A program made the position numbers and the translations under genes. This document shows positions 18,101 through 26,800 of a stretch of 64,000 nt of DNA, piece by piece. This DNA comes from Taeniopygia guttata. Its lineage: Eukaryota; Chordata; Aves; Passeriformes; Estrildidae. Position 1 is the stretch's first letter. Every line of letters starts with the position of its first letter. Below the pieces are notes generated by a model that was not told where the DNA came from, searched no databases, and saw only the letters and a program-made list of their open reading frames with translations. The DNA lies in NCBI RefSeq assembly GCF_048771995.1, contig NC_133026.1, positions 120,444,501 to 120,508,500 of the forward strand, in the 5' to 3' direction.

Positions 18101-18600
18101 GGCATTCCAAAGAGAGCGTTCTGTCGGAGGAACGCGCCTTTCGCCACCACCTCGGTGGGAGAACCCCGGCCCGGCCCCGCGCCCTGCGCCCCCCGACGGG
18201 CCCCGGCGCCGCTCCGGCCCCTCCACCCGGCCCCGTTCTGCCCCCCCCACTCCGGGCGCGGGGCGAGGCCCGCTGCCTTCCGCGGGGCCGCCCGCCGGGC
18301 TACACGCTCCCCGCCCGCCGGGGCACCCCGCCCGCGGGGTGTCCCTGGCGGCCCCGTTGGGGTCCCGCTCCGCGGCCGCCCCTCACCCGCGGCCGCCGCT
18401 CCCTCGCCCCGCTCGCAGGGCCGCGCTGTCGGCCCAGCTGCCTCCGAGCGCTTCCGCCCGGGTCACGGGCCGCTTCCTGCCCCCCCGCGCCCCGCCCGTG
18501 CGGCGCCCGTGCTCCCGGCATGCCGCGCGCGCGGAGCGGGGCATGCTGGGGCGCGTAGTTCATGGGGGCATCTGCAGGCCCGCCATGTCAGGGGTCGGGG
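17940..18600. promoter_or_regulatory. CpG island, ELOC side of the promoter interval
   Basis: GC content and CpG frequency rise sharply from about 17950 after kilobases of AT-rich DNA, with dense CpG to about 18600. The island contains several CCCCGCCC-like GC boxes, an ETS-like core (minus-strand GGAAGCGG near 18470) and a ZNF143-type site at 18541-18559. It has no TATA box, so it looks like a broad housekeeping promoter. Long frames here (18045-18709, both strands) arise because GC-rich DNA has few stop codons. Confidence 0.8.
18541..18559 (-). promoter_or_regulatory. ZNF143/THAP11-type site
   Basis: The minus strand reads ACTACGCGCCCCAGCATGC, close to the known ACTACAnnTCCCAGnATGC motif bound by ZNF143 with THAP11. 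That motif is common at divergent housekeeping promoters in vertebrates. It sits at the inner edge of the ELOC island, facing ELOC. Whether it serves ELOC, TMEM70 or both is inference. Confidence 0.65.
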
Positions 18601-18644
18601 CTGTCGGCCGCCAGCAACTGAATACGAGCGAGAGAGTGTTCGGC

Positions 18645-18855
18645 TGGCCAGGACGGCAGTGACGTCTGGGCTTGTGTGCAGAGTAGTGTGGCCAGCAGGA
18701 AGGCAGTGACATCTTGGCTTGTGTGCAGAGTAGTGTGGCCAGCAGGAACAGGGCAGTGACATCTGGGCTTGTGTGCAGAGTAGTGTGGCCAGCAGGAAGG
18801 CAGTGACATCTGGGCTTGTATGCAGAGTAGTGTGGCCAGCAGGAACAGGGCAGTG
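18645..18855 (+). repeat. Minisatellite of 47-50 bp units derived from CR1
   Basis: About four and a half head-to-tail copies of a unit that begins GTGGCCAGCAGGA and ends GTGTGCAGAGTAGT. Units differ mainly by a 3-bp indel (GGAAGG versus GGAACAGGG) and alternate between the two forms. The unit start matches the CR1 block GTGTGGCCAGCAGGACCAGG at 26254-26273, so the array arose within the CR1 copy that continues at 18855. Confidence 0.85.
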
Positions 18856-19330
18856 ATGTGCTCAGCGCTGGTGACGCCGCACCTCGAGTCCTGTGTTCCG
18901 TTCTGGGCCTCTTGCTTAATCACGACATCGAGGGGTTGGAGGCTGTCCAGAGGAGAGTAATGAAGCTGGGTAAAGGTTCTGGCGCATGAGTTTTATGAGG
19001 GGCACCTGAGGGAGCTGGGTAATTTAGCCTGGAGAAGAGAAGGCTCAGTGAAAACCTGATGGCTCTCTGCAACTATCTGAAAGGAGATTTATAGGTGGGG
19101 TCAGCCTCTTCTCCCAGGGAGAGACGACACGAAGCAATGGCCTCAAGTTATGCCAGGGAAGGTTCAGGTTGGGCACCAGGAGGAATTTCTTAACATAAAG
19201 AATGTTAGATATTGGAATGGACTACCTACGGAGGTGGTGGAGTCACCATCTCTGGGGCGTGTTTAAGGGATGATTTGATGTGGCAGTTTATACCATGGTG
19301 GTCGTGTTGGCCACAGGCTGGACACGATGC
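18855..19330 (+). repeat. CR1 LINE 3' segment between the two promoter islands
   Basis: It continues from the minisatellite with ordered CR1 blocks: TGTCCAGAGGAGAGTAATGA (18945-18964), GCCTGGAGAAGAGAAGGCTC (19028-19047), TTCAGGTTGGGCACCAGGAG and GGAGGTGGTGGAGTCACCAT. It is truncated at the right, where GC-rich sequence resumes near 19340. It separates the ELOC and TMEM70 CpG islands. Confidence 0.85.
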
Positions 19331-19339
19331 CCTCAGAGG

Positions 19340-19800
19340 CGTTTCCCAGCCCCACTGATCGCGGCGTTCTGCGGCGAACGGGAGCTCCTGCGGGGGCGCC
19401 GCGGAGCCGGTCGGAGCCTTCCTGCGGGCGGAACCAAGCGCGGCGCGGCCCCGCCCGCCGTGCCCCCGGTGCGGCCCCGCCCGCCGTGCCCCCGGTGCGG
19501 CCCCGCCCGCCGTGCCCCCGGTGCGGCTCCGCCCGGTGCGGCCCCGCCGCCGCGTCCTCCGTGGGGCCCCGCCATGCTCCCGCTGCTGCTGCTGCGGGCC
19601 GGCCCCGCCGCCCCCGCATGGCTGCGGGGCGCCGCGCAGTCCGCCTGCCGCCGCCGGGCCGCTGTGGCCGCTGCCGCTGCGAGGCACCAACAGGTTCCGT
19701 GAGGGGGCTGTGGGACCGTGAGGGGACTGTGGGAGCGGGGCGAGCGTTCCCACGCCCCGGGGAAAGGGCGGCGGCCCTGGGGTTGGGGTTTCATCCTTAG
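19340..19800. promoter_or_regulatory. CpG island and promoter of TMEM70
   Basis: Dense CpG spans the region upstream of and across TMEM70 exon 1. There is no TATA box. A tandem GC-box array sits directly upstream of the start codon. The transcription start is probably within 19400-19570, but the sequence does not fix it. Confidence 0.75.
19445..19550 (+). repeat. 26-bp tandem array of GC boxes upstream of TMEM70
   Basis: Three perfect 26-bp units at 19445-19470, 19471-19496 and 19497-19522 are followed by two shortened units from 19523 and 19538. Each full unit contains CCCCGCCC, an Sp/KLF-type GC box (19449, 19475, 19501), and the partial unit has CTCCGCCC (19527). The array ends about 25 bp before the ATG, so it lies in the core promoter or 5' UTR. 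Confidence 0.85.
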
Positions 19801-22381
19801 GGGGTTTTGAGGAGGAAAGCGGGGTGCTCCTCGGGGCGTGCCTCCTCTGGTCCGCTCAGGCGAGACCCCAGCTGGGGTGCTTTGTCCACCCCTGGGGCCC
19901 CCATCGACCTGCTGGAGCCAGTCTAGAGGAGGCCACCAAAATGACTGGAGGCATGTAGCACCTATCCTACGGTGAAAGATTGGGGGAATTGAGTTTGTTC
20001 AGCCTGGAGAAGAGGGCTTTGGGATGACCTAATTGTGGCCTTCAGGACCTGAAGGGAGCCTACAAGAAAGTCGTATTGGGAAAAGGGTCTTTCTACAAGG
20101 CATGAAGTGCCAGACAATGGGGAATGGATTAATCTAAAGGAAGTTATTTAGCTAATCTGAGATACTAGGAAAAAAATCTTTTTCATGAGGGTGGTGAGGC
20201 ATTGGAATAGGTTGCCCAAAGAAGCTGTGGATACCCCAACCCTCAAGGTGCTTGAGGCTGGCTTGGAACAAACTGGTATAGTGGAAGGTGTCCCTACCCA
20301 CAACAGGGCTGTTGGAACTGGATGATCTTAAAGGCCCAGTTCAACCCAGGCCATTCTGTTATTTTGTGATCAGACAGAGATGTGGTGAGGACAGCTGTCA
20401 TAAATGTCTCCCTGCAAAGTTGTGTGTAAATTGATTGCTGCCTCAATTATCAGTAATGGAGTTACAAATATTTCATGCTAATTTTGGATATTTACATGGT
20501 AAGTTATTAAAACAGGCAGCATATTAGTTGGAGTTTTTGGCATGCTTTGGAGTGTAACCTAACTTTAATCCTTAGTTTGAAATGCTGGGGGTGGGTTCAG
20601 GGCAAGGAGAAACTTTGAGTGTATACTTGTACATATATGTGTGTATGTGTGTATATGCATGGATAGGTAGATATAAGGTGTAATACTTATGTTCCTTACG
20701 CCTGTACTGGTTTCATCTTTCAGGTTGCATCTTTTCAAGGAGTGGCTGTTCGCAGCCTCAGCACATCCTCCCCTCACGATCACCCAGAACATGGAAGATT
20801 AGTTTATAAAGGAAATTTGGCAAAGACAGTTTTGGGTATGTGACTCGAAGTGGTTTATATTGCCTTTCTTTTTTGTTGTATTTTTAACAGTATTTAATAA
20901 CTTTAAAATGAAACATTAAAAGTGAGTGTTCTCCTTTCCAAGTTTGCCAAAATCTGGACCGTATGTACAAAACAGTGGTAGTGGTGGTGCTTAGTTTCTG
21001 CTTCTCTGCTTGGGTATGCAGGGAGCTCTGTTCATCTCTGTAAACCCTCAGTCTTCTTTGGCTTCTTTTGAGGCCCTTGGGGTGGCTTATACAACCCAGT
21101 AAGCAGCAAAGCTGACCTGTATCTGCTGTTTGCATTCTGTGTGCTTGGAAACACATTTCAGTGTTTCTGAAATGCTTCCCAGGCAAGCAGGTGTTATGGT
21201 GAAGTGCTCCATCTCTAATGAGACTTAGCAAATGTTTCTTTGGCCAGTGAATGTTACAAAGACCTAGTGAAAGGCAAAGCCATTGGATGTTTTCTGATAC
21301 ATATCTTTGAAATGTGTCCCAACTTACTTATTTGTCGCAGCATCTTGGGCTCCTGGTTTTCATGGTCATTTAAGGACTGTGGGTGGTCCACAGCACTAGC
21401 TACCGCCTTTCAAGCCACATGCAAAATGGCTGGGGAGTACTTGTTAATATTTAGTAACCCAGCATTTATGCATGGTGGCCAAGCTGGCTTCTTTGTAATA
21501 CACACTGAATGTCAACGTTATTTGTTGATGAAGAGAGAAATTCCCTGTCTGCCATATCTGAAGTGAGCACCATTACATGTGTCCATGAATGGAGTCAAGT
21601 CTCATTAGAAATCAGTTTTTCTGCCTGTGAAGGCAGAAAAAAACTTCATTTGTGCATGACAGCTAATAGCTGACTGCATCACAGAAATAGAGCCAGCTTT
21701 GACAAACCCAGCGTGAAGGTACAAACAAATCAGAATACGGCAATGAGACAGATTGAGGTTTCAATGGTTTCTCCATGAGCTTAAAAAAATAGGGAAAGGG
21801 GTTTTCAGTAACTTCTTCAGTTCAAGTAATGGCATTGTTATGTGTTAGAAAAATACAGGTAATTGTAGAGAAAATGTTGCTCATTAGTGTTAACTTTTGT
21901 TTTCTTTAATTCCTTTTATGTAGGTGTGAAGTTTTTCTCTTACTCCACCAGCATATTCAACCTATTCATGATGCCCTACATCATGCTCAAAAGTGGTATT
22001 GGAGTGGAAAGTTTGCTTGTCCAAGCTGCCTTTTATGGGTTGATCGGGATTTTTACATTTGTAACTCCGGTTACGTTGCATCTCCTTACAAAAGGTTACG
22101 TGATCCGGCTCTATTATAAAGAGGAAGTGGACACCTATACAGCCATTACCTACAATGCCATCTTGGCAGAAAAAGCAACTGTTTTCCATCAGAAAGATGT
22201 AAAGATTCCAGAGATCACCAAGATGTTTACAACATTTTATGCTAAAACAAAATCAATGCTTGTTAATCCTATGCTTTTCCCAAATCCTCAGGATTATAAC
22301 CATCTCATGGGCTATGACAAATCTTCATTTTTTAAATTTGAGGATTTAGAGCGGGTAAAGGAAGCTGATGAAAGGAAATAA
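19574..22381 (+). CDS. TMEM70: TMEM70, mitochondrial ATP synthase assembly factor
   Basis: Exons are 19574-19693, 20724-20835 and 21924-22381, 690 bp in all, giving 229 residues against about 260 in human. Residues 1-40 are rich in Ala and Arg with few acidic residues, as in a mitochondrial presequence. From EHGRL (about 62-66) onward it matches TMEM70: GVKFFSYST, then two membrane segments at about 83-100 and 108-132 forming a hairpin, then [37 protein letters not shown] and LVNPMLFPN. The family sits in the inner membrane with both ends in the matrix. It helps assemble the subunit-c ring of ATP synthase and also affects complex I. The start has a fair context (CCGCCATGC) directly after the GC-box array. 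The first donor is weak (CAG|GTTCCG), chosen because only it keeps the frame. The shorter length falls in the poorly conserved N-terminal part. Confidence 0.95.
19694..20723 (+). other. TMEM70: TMEM70 intron 1
   Basis: Donor GTTCCG at 19694 and acceptor CATCTTTCAG ending at 20723. The centre is occupied by a CR1 copy (19890-20372). A purine-pyrimidine GTAT-rich stretch follows at about 20625-20660. Confidence 0.75.
19890..20372 (+). repeat. CR1 LINE 3' end with terminal tail
   Basis: Ordered CR1 tail blocks on the plus strand: TCAGCCTGGAGAAGAG (19999-20014), AGGACCTGAAGGGAGCCTAC (20044-20063), TGAGGGTGGTGAGGCATTGG, then GGATGATCTTAAAGGCCCAG and the terminal ATTCTGTTATTTTGTGAT. The 3' end is preserved. 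It is in the sense orientation inside TMEM70 intron 1. Confidence 0.88.
20836..21923 (+). other. TMEM70: TMEM70 intron 2
   Basis: Donor GTATGT at 20836 and acceptor TTTTATGTAG ending at 21923. Open frames inside (20884-21231 minus, 21240-21566 plus) show no domain I recognise and are treated as chance. Confidence 0.88.
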
Positions 22382-23860
22382 TTTGAAGATAATGTCAGTA
22401 TCATCGTCCATAATGCAGTACTATGTATATAAAAGAATGTAAAAATCTATTACACTTACTTAAGTATCAGGTAGCTGGAGTTTTCCATATGCATTTTGGA
22501 ATGTATAAAGAGACACTTTTTAAAAAATGTTACAATGTGAGGGTTTCTTTAATGACATAAAATACAGTAAAAAAAGGAGATGCTTAGCCCTGTCTTTTGC
22601 TTGTTTATTCTTGGTTTGATTGTTGTTGTTAGCTCACCAGAGAACTGTAAAATGCATGAGCTGTGTGGCAGTCTCACCACCTCTATGTCAAAAGACACTC
22701 ATTGTCTATCGAGTATGCAGTTAAGATTTTAAGCCTTAAATATTAATTGTGCTTAATCTAAAAATACCAGGCTTTTTGTTGCTGCTGGTGATGGTATAAA
22801 GGGAGTGGTCATGGCTTTCCCTTCCCTTTGTGACACCATCGGTAGCCAGGAGGAGTCTCTGGAAAGCCAGGAGGAGTCTCTGGAAAGCAGACAGGTATTC
22901 TTGTGAATTCCTGCTACAACTCCCTCCCGGAGGAGAGAAGAACATGGGGAGGATGGCTGTGTATCTATAGAGCAGTAAGTTCTAGCTACTCAAAGGTACT
23001 CTCAGGTAAACTAAAGTCCCACTCCAAGCAACCCTGTCCTCAAAGGTGAAGAGCAAGAAGCTTCCCTTCTTGGGCATCGTGACATAAGATTTGCTCTGTG
23101 AGCATCCCGCTGACAAGAGATGCTGTATTTGAATTGACAAAATTCTAGCAGCTAGTGGTTAAAATGCATTCTGTCAGCATTTATGTAAGGTGAGGAAGCA
23201 TTTGTTCCTCTAAAGAACACACCTCTTGATTTTCAGCACTGTGAAAAATGCCACCTTTCAGTCAATTAAAAAGGGGATCGGTCTTTTTGTGGTACTAGAC
23301 TGGTTCTTCTCCCTTGAGTATGTAGAGGTTGGATTTAAATTTTTTAGTTCAAGTCGCATAAACTGACAGATACTTGTTTTCAAAGAATGAAGGACCGAAA
23401 TATTTTGAGACACAAAAATTACTGAATTGAAAAAAAACACAAAATGAAAATGAATCCTTTTGTGTTAGCAGTGCCCTTTGTAATAAGAAAATCTGATGCT
23501 TGCTACTAATCATTCTGATCCTGCAAATAAAACATTACAGCTAGCTTTCAAGACATTTCCTAAGTTGTAGCTGAAAAACTATTTAAAAGTTTAAATATCT
23601 TCCAATATGATTATTTCAATTTCCTTTTTTAGGATGACACCATGCATGATATTAAACCAGAGTTTTGAATGTTGCTTTTCTGATTGCCCTCAATGTACTT
23701 GCTTAGTAGTTAAAATACAAATTGTCCCATCCGAATATTTTTGAGGGAGTTTTTTTGTGTTGGCACAACTATAATTTTAAAAGGGTTATAAAGTCTCTTC
23801 AAGCCAGTATCATATCATGGGTAGCAATAATATAAATAAATAAAGTTTTCATAAAGTGAT
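22382..23860 (+). other. TMEM70: TMEM70 3' UTR
   Basis: Two candidate poly(A) signals fit: AATAAA at 23526-23531 and overlapping AATAAA copies at 23835-23844. Which one is used is unknown, so the right limit is approximate. A 21-bp perfect tandem duplication lies at 22844-22864 and 22865-22885. Confidence 0.55.
22844..22885 (+). repeat. Perfect two-copy 21-bp tandem duplication
   Basis: Two identical head-to-tail units start AGCCAGGAGG, at 22844-22864 and 22865-22885. No divergence suggests a recent duplication. It lies in the probable TMEM70 3' UTR. Confidence 0.9.
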
Positions 23861-24552
23861 ATTGAACATGTGAGGTTCAAATTATATTGAACAAGCAATT
23901 CTGATCACCTGGTTGTACTACTTGTCCTCATTAAAATGATGTTTTACACCTAGTTAAAAGAAATCTTTCCATGTCTGATGCATTCACTCACTCCTTTTGG
24001 TTCTTGCATTGAAAGATGAACTTGACCTGACCTTCCAATGACAAATATGGGGAGAACAGGAAATAGAGTTTGCTGGAGAAGGTAAAGGAAAGGCCCCAAA
24101 ATTATATTTATGTTCTCCATAGGCAATATCAGGATCCTCATCTTTTCCTTCTGGCTGCAAAAAGTTCTCATGTCTAAATTTAAGATTTGGCCAATTCAGA
24201 ATTAAGCAGCAAGAGTAAGATATCTCCATACCAGTGACTAAATTTCTGTCTATGGAAGATAAATATTCTGCTTGTGTTCTGACAGTGAAAAGTAAGTGAA
24301 GCTAGTAGGTGGCTGTCTGACACACAGATGATTAAAAATAATATTAAAGAACCCAGAATTCTACCAGAAAATAGGTGATGATTCTGGCTGGGGTGTGGTC
24401 TCAGAAAAAATACTTAATACTTCCAATGTGCAACTTGAAAATAATAGGATAGTACTTTTATATTAGGAAAAAGAAGACCAGACTTATTGAAGATACTCAA
24501 TATTCTACTTGCTTTTGCTTTGTTTGCTGCTACACTTAGATTGTGTACTTGG
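23861..24552. other. Intergenic DNA, nothing recognised
   Basis: AT-rich unique sequence between the TMEM70 3' UTR and a CR1 copy. The overlapping minus-strand frames at 23950-24229 have no family resemblance. Confidence 0.5.
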
Positions 24553-25460
24553 AATTGTAGGACCATTTAGGTTGGAAAGGACCTCCAAGATCATTAACTC
24601 AGCACTTCCAAGTGACCACTAAACTATGTTCTTAAGTACCACATTTATATATCTTTTTAGATACCTTCTGGCATGGTGACTCAACCACTTCCCCAGGGAG
24701 CCGTGCCAATGCTTGACAGCCCTTTCAGTGAAGAAATATTTCCTAATATCCAGGCTAAACATCTCCTGCTGCAACTTGAGGCTGTTTCCTCTTGTCCTGT
24801 TTCTTGCTACTTGGGAAGAGAGACAGATCCCCACCTTGCTATAACCCAGTTTCAGGTTGTAGAGATTGGTAAGATCACTCCTGAGCCTCCTTTGCTCCAG
24901 TCTGAGCAACCCCATTTCCCCAGTGTGGTATTCACATACCCTCTGAACAGAGAGAGACTTCTCTTTCTCAGGATTTCTCCTGAGAGAAGCAAAGAAAAGA
25001 GAAACAAAACAATTCTTATCTCATTTGCTGGTCCTGTGTTTGTGCCCATATGGAATGTGACATGGAGATTGATTACCCAAGGTGATTGATTGATTGATTG
25101 GGTCCTGGTGCTGGTGTTTGGGTCTGATTGACCAATTAGGTCACAGCTGTGTTGGGACTCTCGTGAGAGAGTCACGGGATTTCTTGTTAGTTCGTGATAG
25201 TTATTATTAGTGTTATATTAGTGTAATATAGTTATATTATAATAGTTTAATGAAGTAATTAATTAGCCTTCTGAAATCATTGGAGTCCTGCATATCATTC
25301 TTCCTGTGTCAGGATCCCAGCACCAATACCCCCAGCTGTTTGTTCCTCTAAGACACATGCTCCAGACCCTTCACCAGCTTCACTGCCTTCTCTGGACACA
25401 CTCAACACCTCAATGTCCTTTGTGTAATGAGAGGCCCAAAAATGAACACAGAATTTGGGT
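24553..25460 (-). repeat. CR1 LINE copy interrupted by a solo LTR
   Basis: The minus strand reads CR1 tail sequence in two parts, 24923-24553 and 25460-25330. The join falls inside one continuous CR1 block, so the sequence between is a later insertion. The outer part has the expected CR1 order: about AAAGGACATTGAGGTGTTGA (25421-25402), then a stretch matching AAGGGTCTGGAGCATGTGTC (25370-25351). The 3' tail at 24553 is preserved (GGTCCTTTCCAACCTAAATG). Confidence 0.85.
24924..25329 (+). mobile_element. Solo LTR of an endogenous retrovirus
   Basis: About 406 bp start with TGTGGTATTC and end near CACCAATAC; the ends form a short inverted repeat (GGTATT/AATACC). CCCCAG flanks both sides (24918-24923 and 25330-25335), a 5-6 bp target duplication of the kind made by retroviral integrases. 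No internal retroviral region is present, so it is a fossil left by recombination between two LTRs. It resembles songbird LTRs in my memory; the family is unsure. It is younger than the CR1 it sits in. Confidence 0.7.
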
Positions 25461-26243
25461 ATACTTCCACATATGTGTCTGGTTTCAATCCCTGGAATTT
25501 CTGACAGCAGTTATTCACGTTAGAATCAAAATAAAATAAGGGAATCATAATCAAAAATTACTTCAAGAAGTGTTTCTTTGCTCTGGGTTCTGAGCAGTCT
25601 GTCTTTATTAAGGTATTATTTAGTGCATTGTGTGCATTTCCAGATGGGAAAGCTCTGAAATCCTTGATATCTTTCTATGGTAGAAAATGTGCATAAATCA
25701 GAACAGGCCCTCTTGCTACTAACAAATCCTGCAAGAGAATCTACTGTGGTGTGAGTGTTTCAGTAAACAAATTGCTACCAGGTAATTCCCAAAGTCTGTT
25801 AACTCCATGTCTGTTTAGCAACCCTATCAATTATGTGAATTACTATCTTTTTCTAGTGTATTTTTCTTCAGTTTCGTACACTTGGCGAGAACCAGTAATA
25901 AGCGCAGAAGTATTACTGCCTGCTAACATTTTCATCCCTGGAAGTTGTTGATATTTATTTGGATGTAGGTAACTTGTATATGATATGGAAGAAACTATGA
26001 GATCTAGAGAATGTGCTGGTACATGTGGAGGTTCTGAAGGAAAAACTGATGTAGGAGGCCAGTTTTCTGAAATAAGTGATTTACAAACTGTTCATTTGCA
26101 AGGCAATGTCTACAGTGAAGGCTGACAGCTCCAGCAGCCTTTTCAGGACCAGCCAATCACTTGTCCATAGCATCTGGACACATTTTACCCTGGTCCCAGT
26201 TTCGCTCAAACTGGTATGAAGAGCAGGAATGTATCAATGTGTA
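25461..26243. other. Intergenic DNA, nothing recognised
   Basis: Unique sequence between two CR1 copies, with no gene-like frame or splice structure seen. Confidence 0.5.
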
Positions 26244-26800
26244 TCAGTAACAGTGTGGCCAGCAGGACCAGGGCAGTGATCACCCCCACTTCACTCAGCA
26301 CTGGTGAGGCCACCTCATGTACTGTGTTCAGTTTTGGGCCCCTTAATTCAGGGAGGGCATTGAGGTGCTGGAGTGTGTCCAGAGGAGAGCAATGAAGATG
26401 GTGAAGGCTCTAGAGGGTAAATCCTGAGAGGAATGCTGAAGGAGCTGGGATTATTTAGGCTGGAGAAAAGGAAGCTTGAGAGGAGGCTGTAGCCAAATGG
26501 GGGATTGCTGATCTCCCAGGCAACCAGCAACAGGATGAGAAGAAATGTCCTCAGGCTATGCCAGGGGAGGTTCAGGTTGGACATCAGGTGGAATTTCTTC
26601 ATAGAAAGGGTGATTAGACATTGGAACAGGCTGCCCAGAGAAGTGGTGGAGTCACTGTCCCTGGAGGTGTTTAAGGAAAGGCTGGATATGGCACTCAGTG
26701 CCCTGGTCTAGTTGCCACTGTGGTGTTTGGTCATAGGTTGGACTTGGTGATTTCAGAGGTCTTTTCCAACCTAGTTAATTCTGTTATTCTGTATGAAATT
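26244..26800 (+). repeat. CR1 LINE 3' end, well preserved
   Basis: Contiguous CR1 blocks run from GTGTGGCCAGCAGGACCAGG (26254) through GTGTCCAGAGGAGAGCAATG, AGGCTGGAGAAAAGGAAGCT, AGGGGAGGTTCAGGTTGGAC and GGCTGCCCAGAGAAGTGGTG to the terminal ATTCTGTTATTCTGTAT. It is one of the least diverged CR1 copies in the window and carries the parent block of the minisatellite at 18645-18855. Confidence 0.9.

Noticed and set aside
18045-18709. Long overlapping frames of up to 205 residues on the plus strand
   Set aside because: They lie in a CpG island where stop codons are rare, overlap in several frames and both strands, and encode only Pro/Ala/Arg-rich low-complexity sequence.
18645-18855. Regularly spaced repeats that could suggest a CRISPR-like array
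   Set aside because: The units are adjacent with no unique spacers, derive from CR1, and the genome is vertebrate.
19226-19800. Minus-strand frames of 118-175 residues opposite TMEM70 exon 1
   Set aside because: They are GC-rich shadow frames across the tandem GC-box array. The plus-strand TMEM70 exon explains the region.
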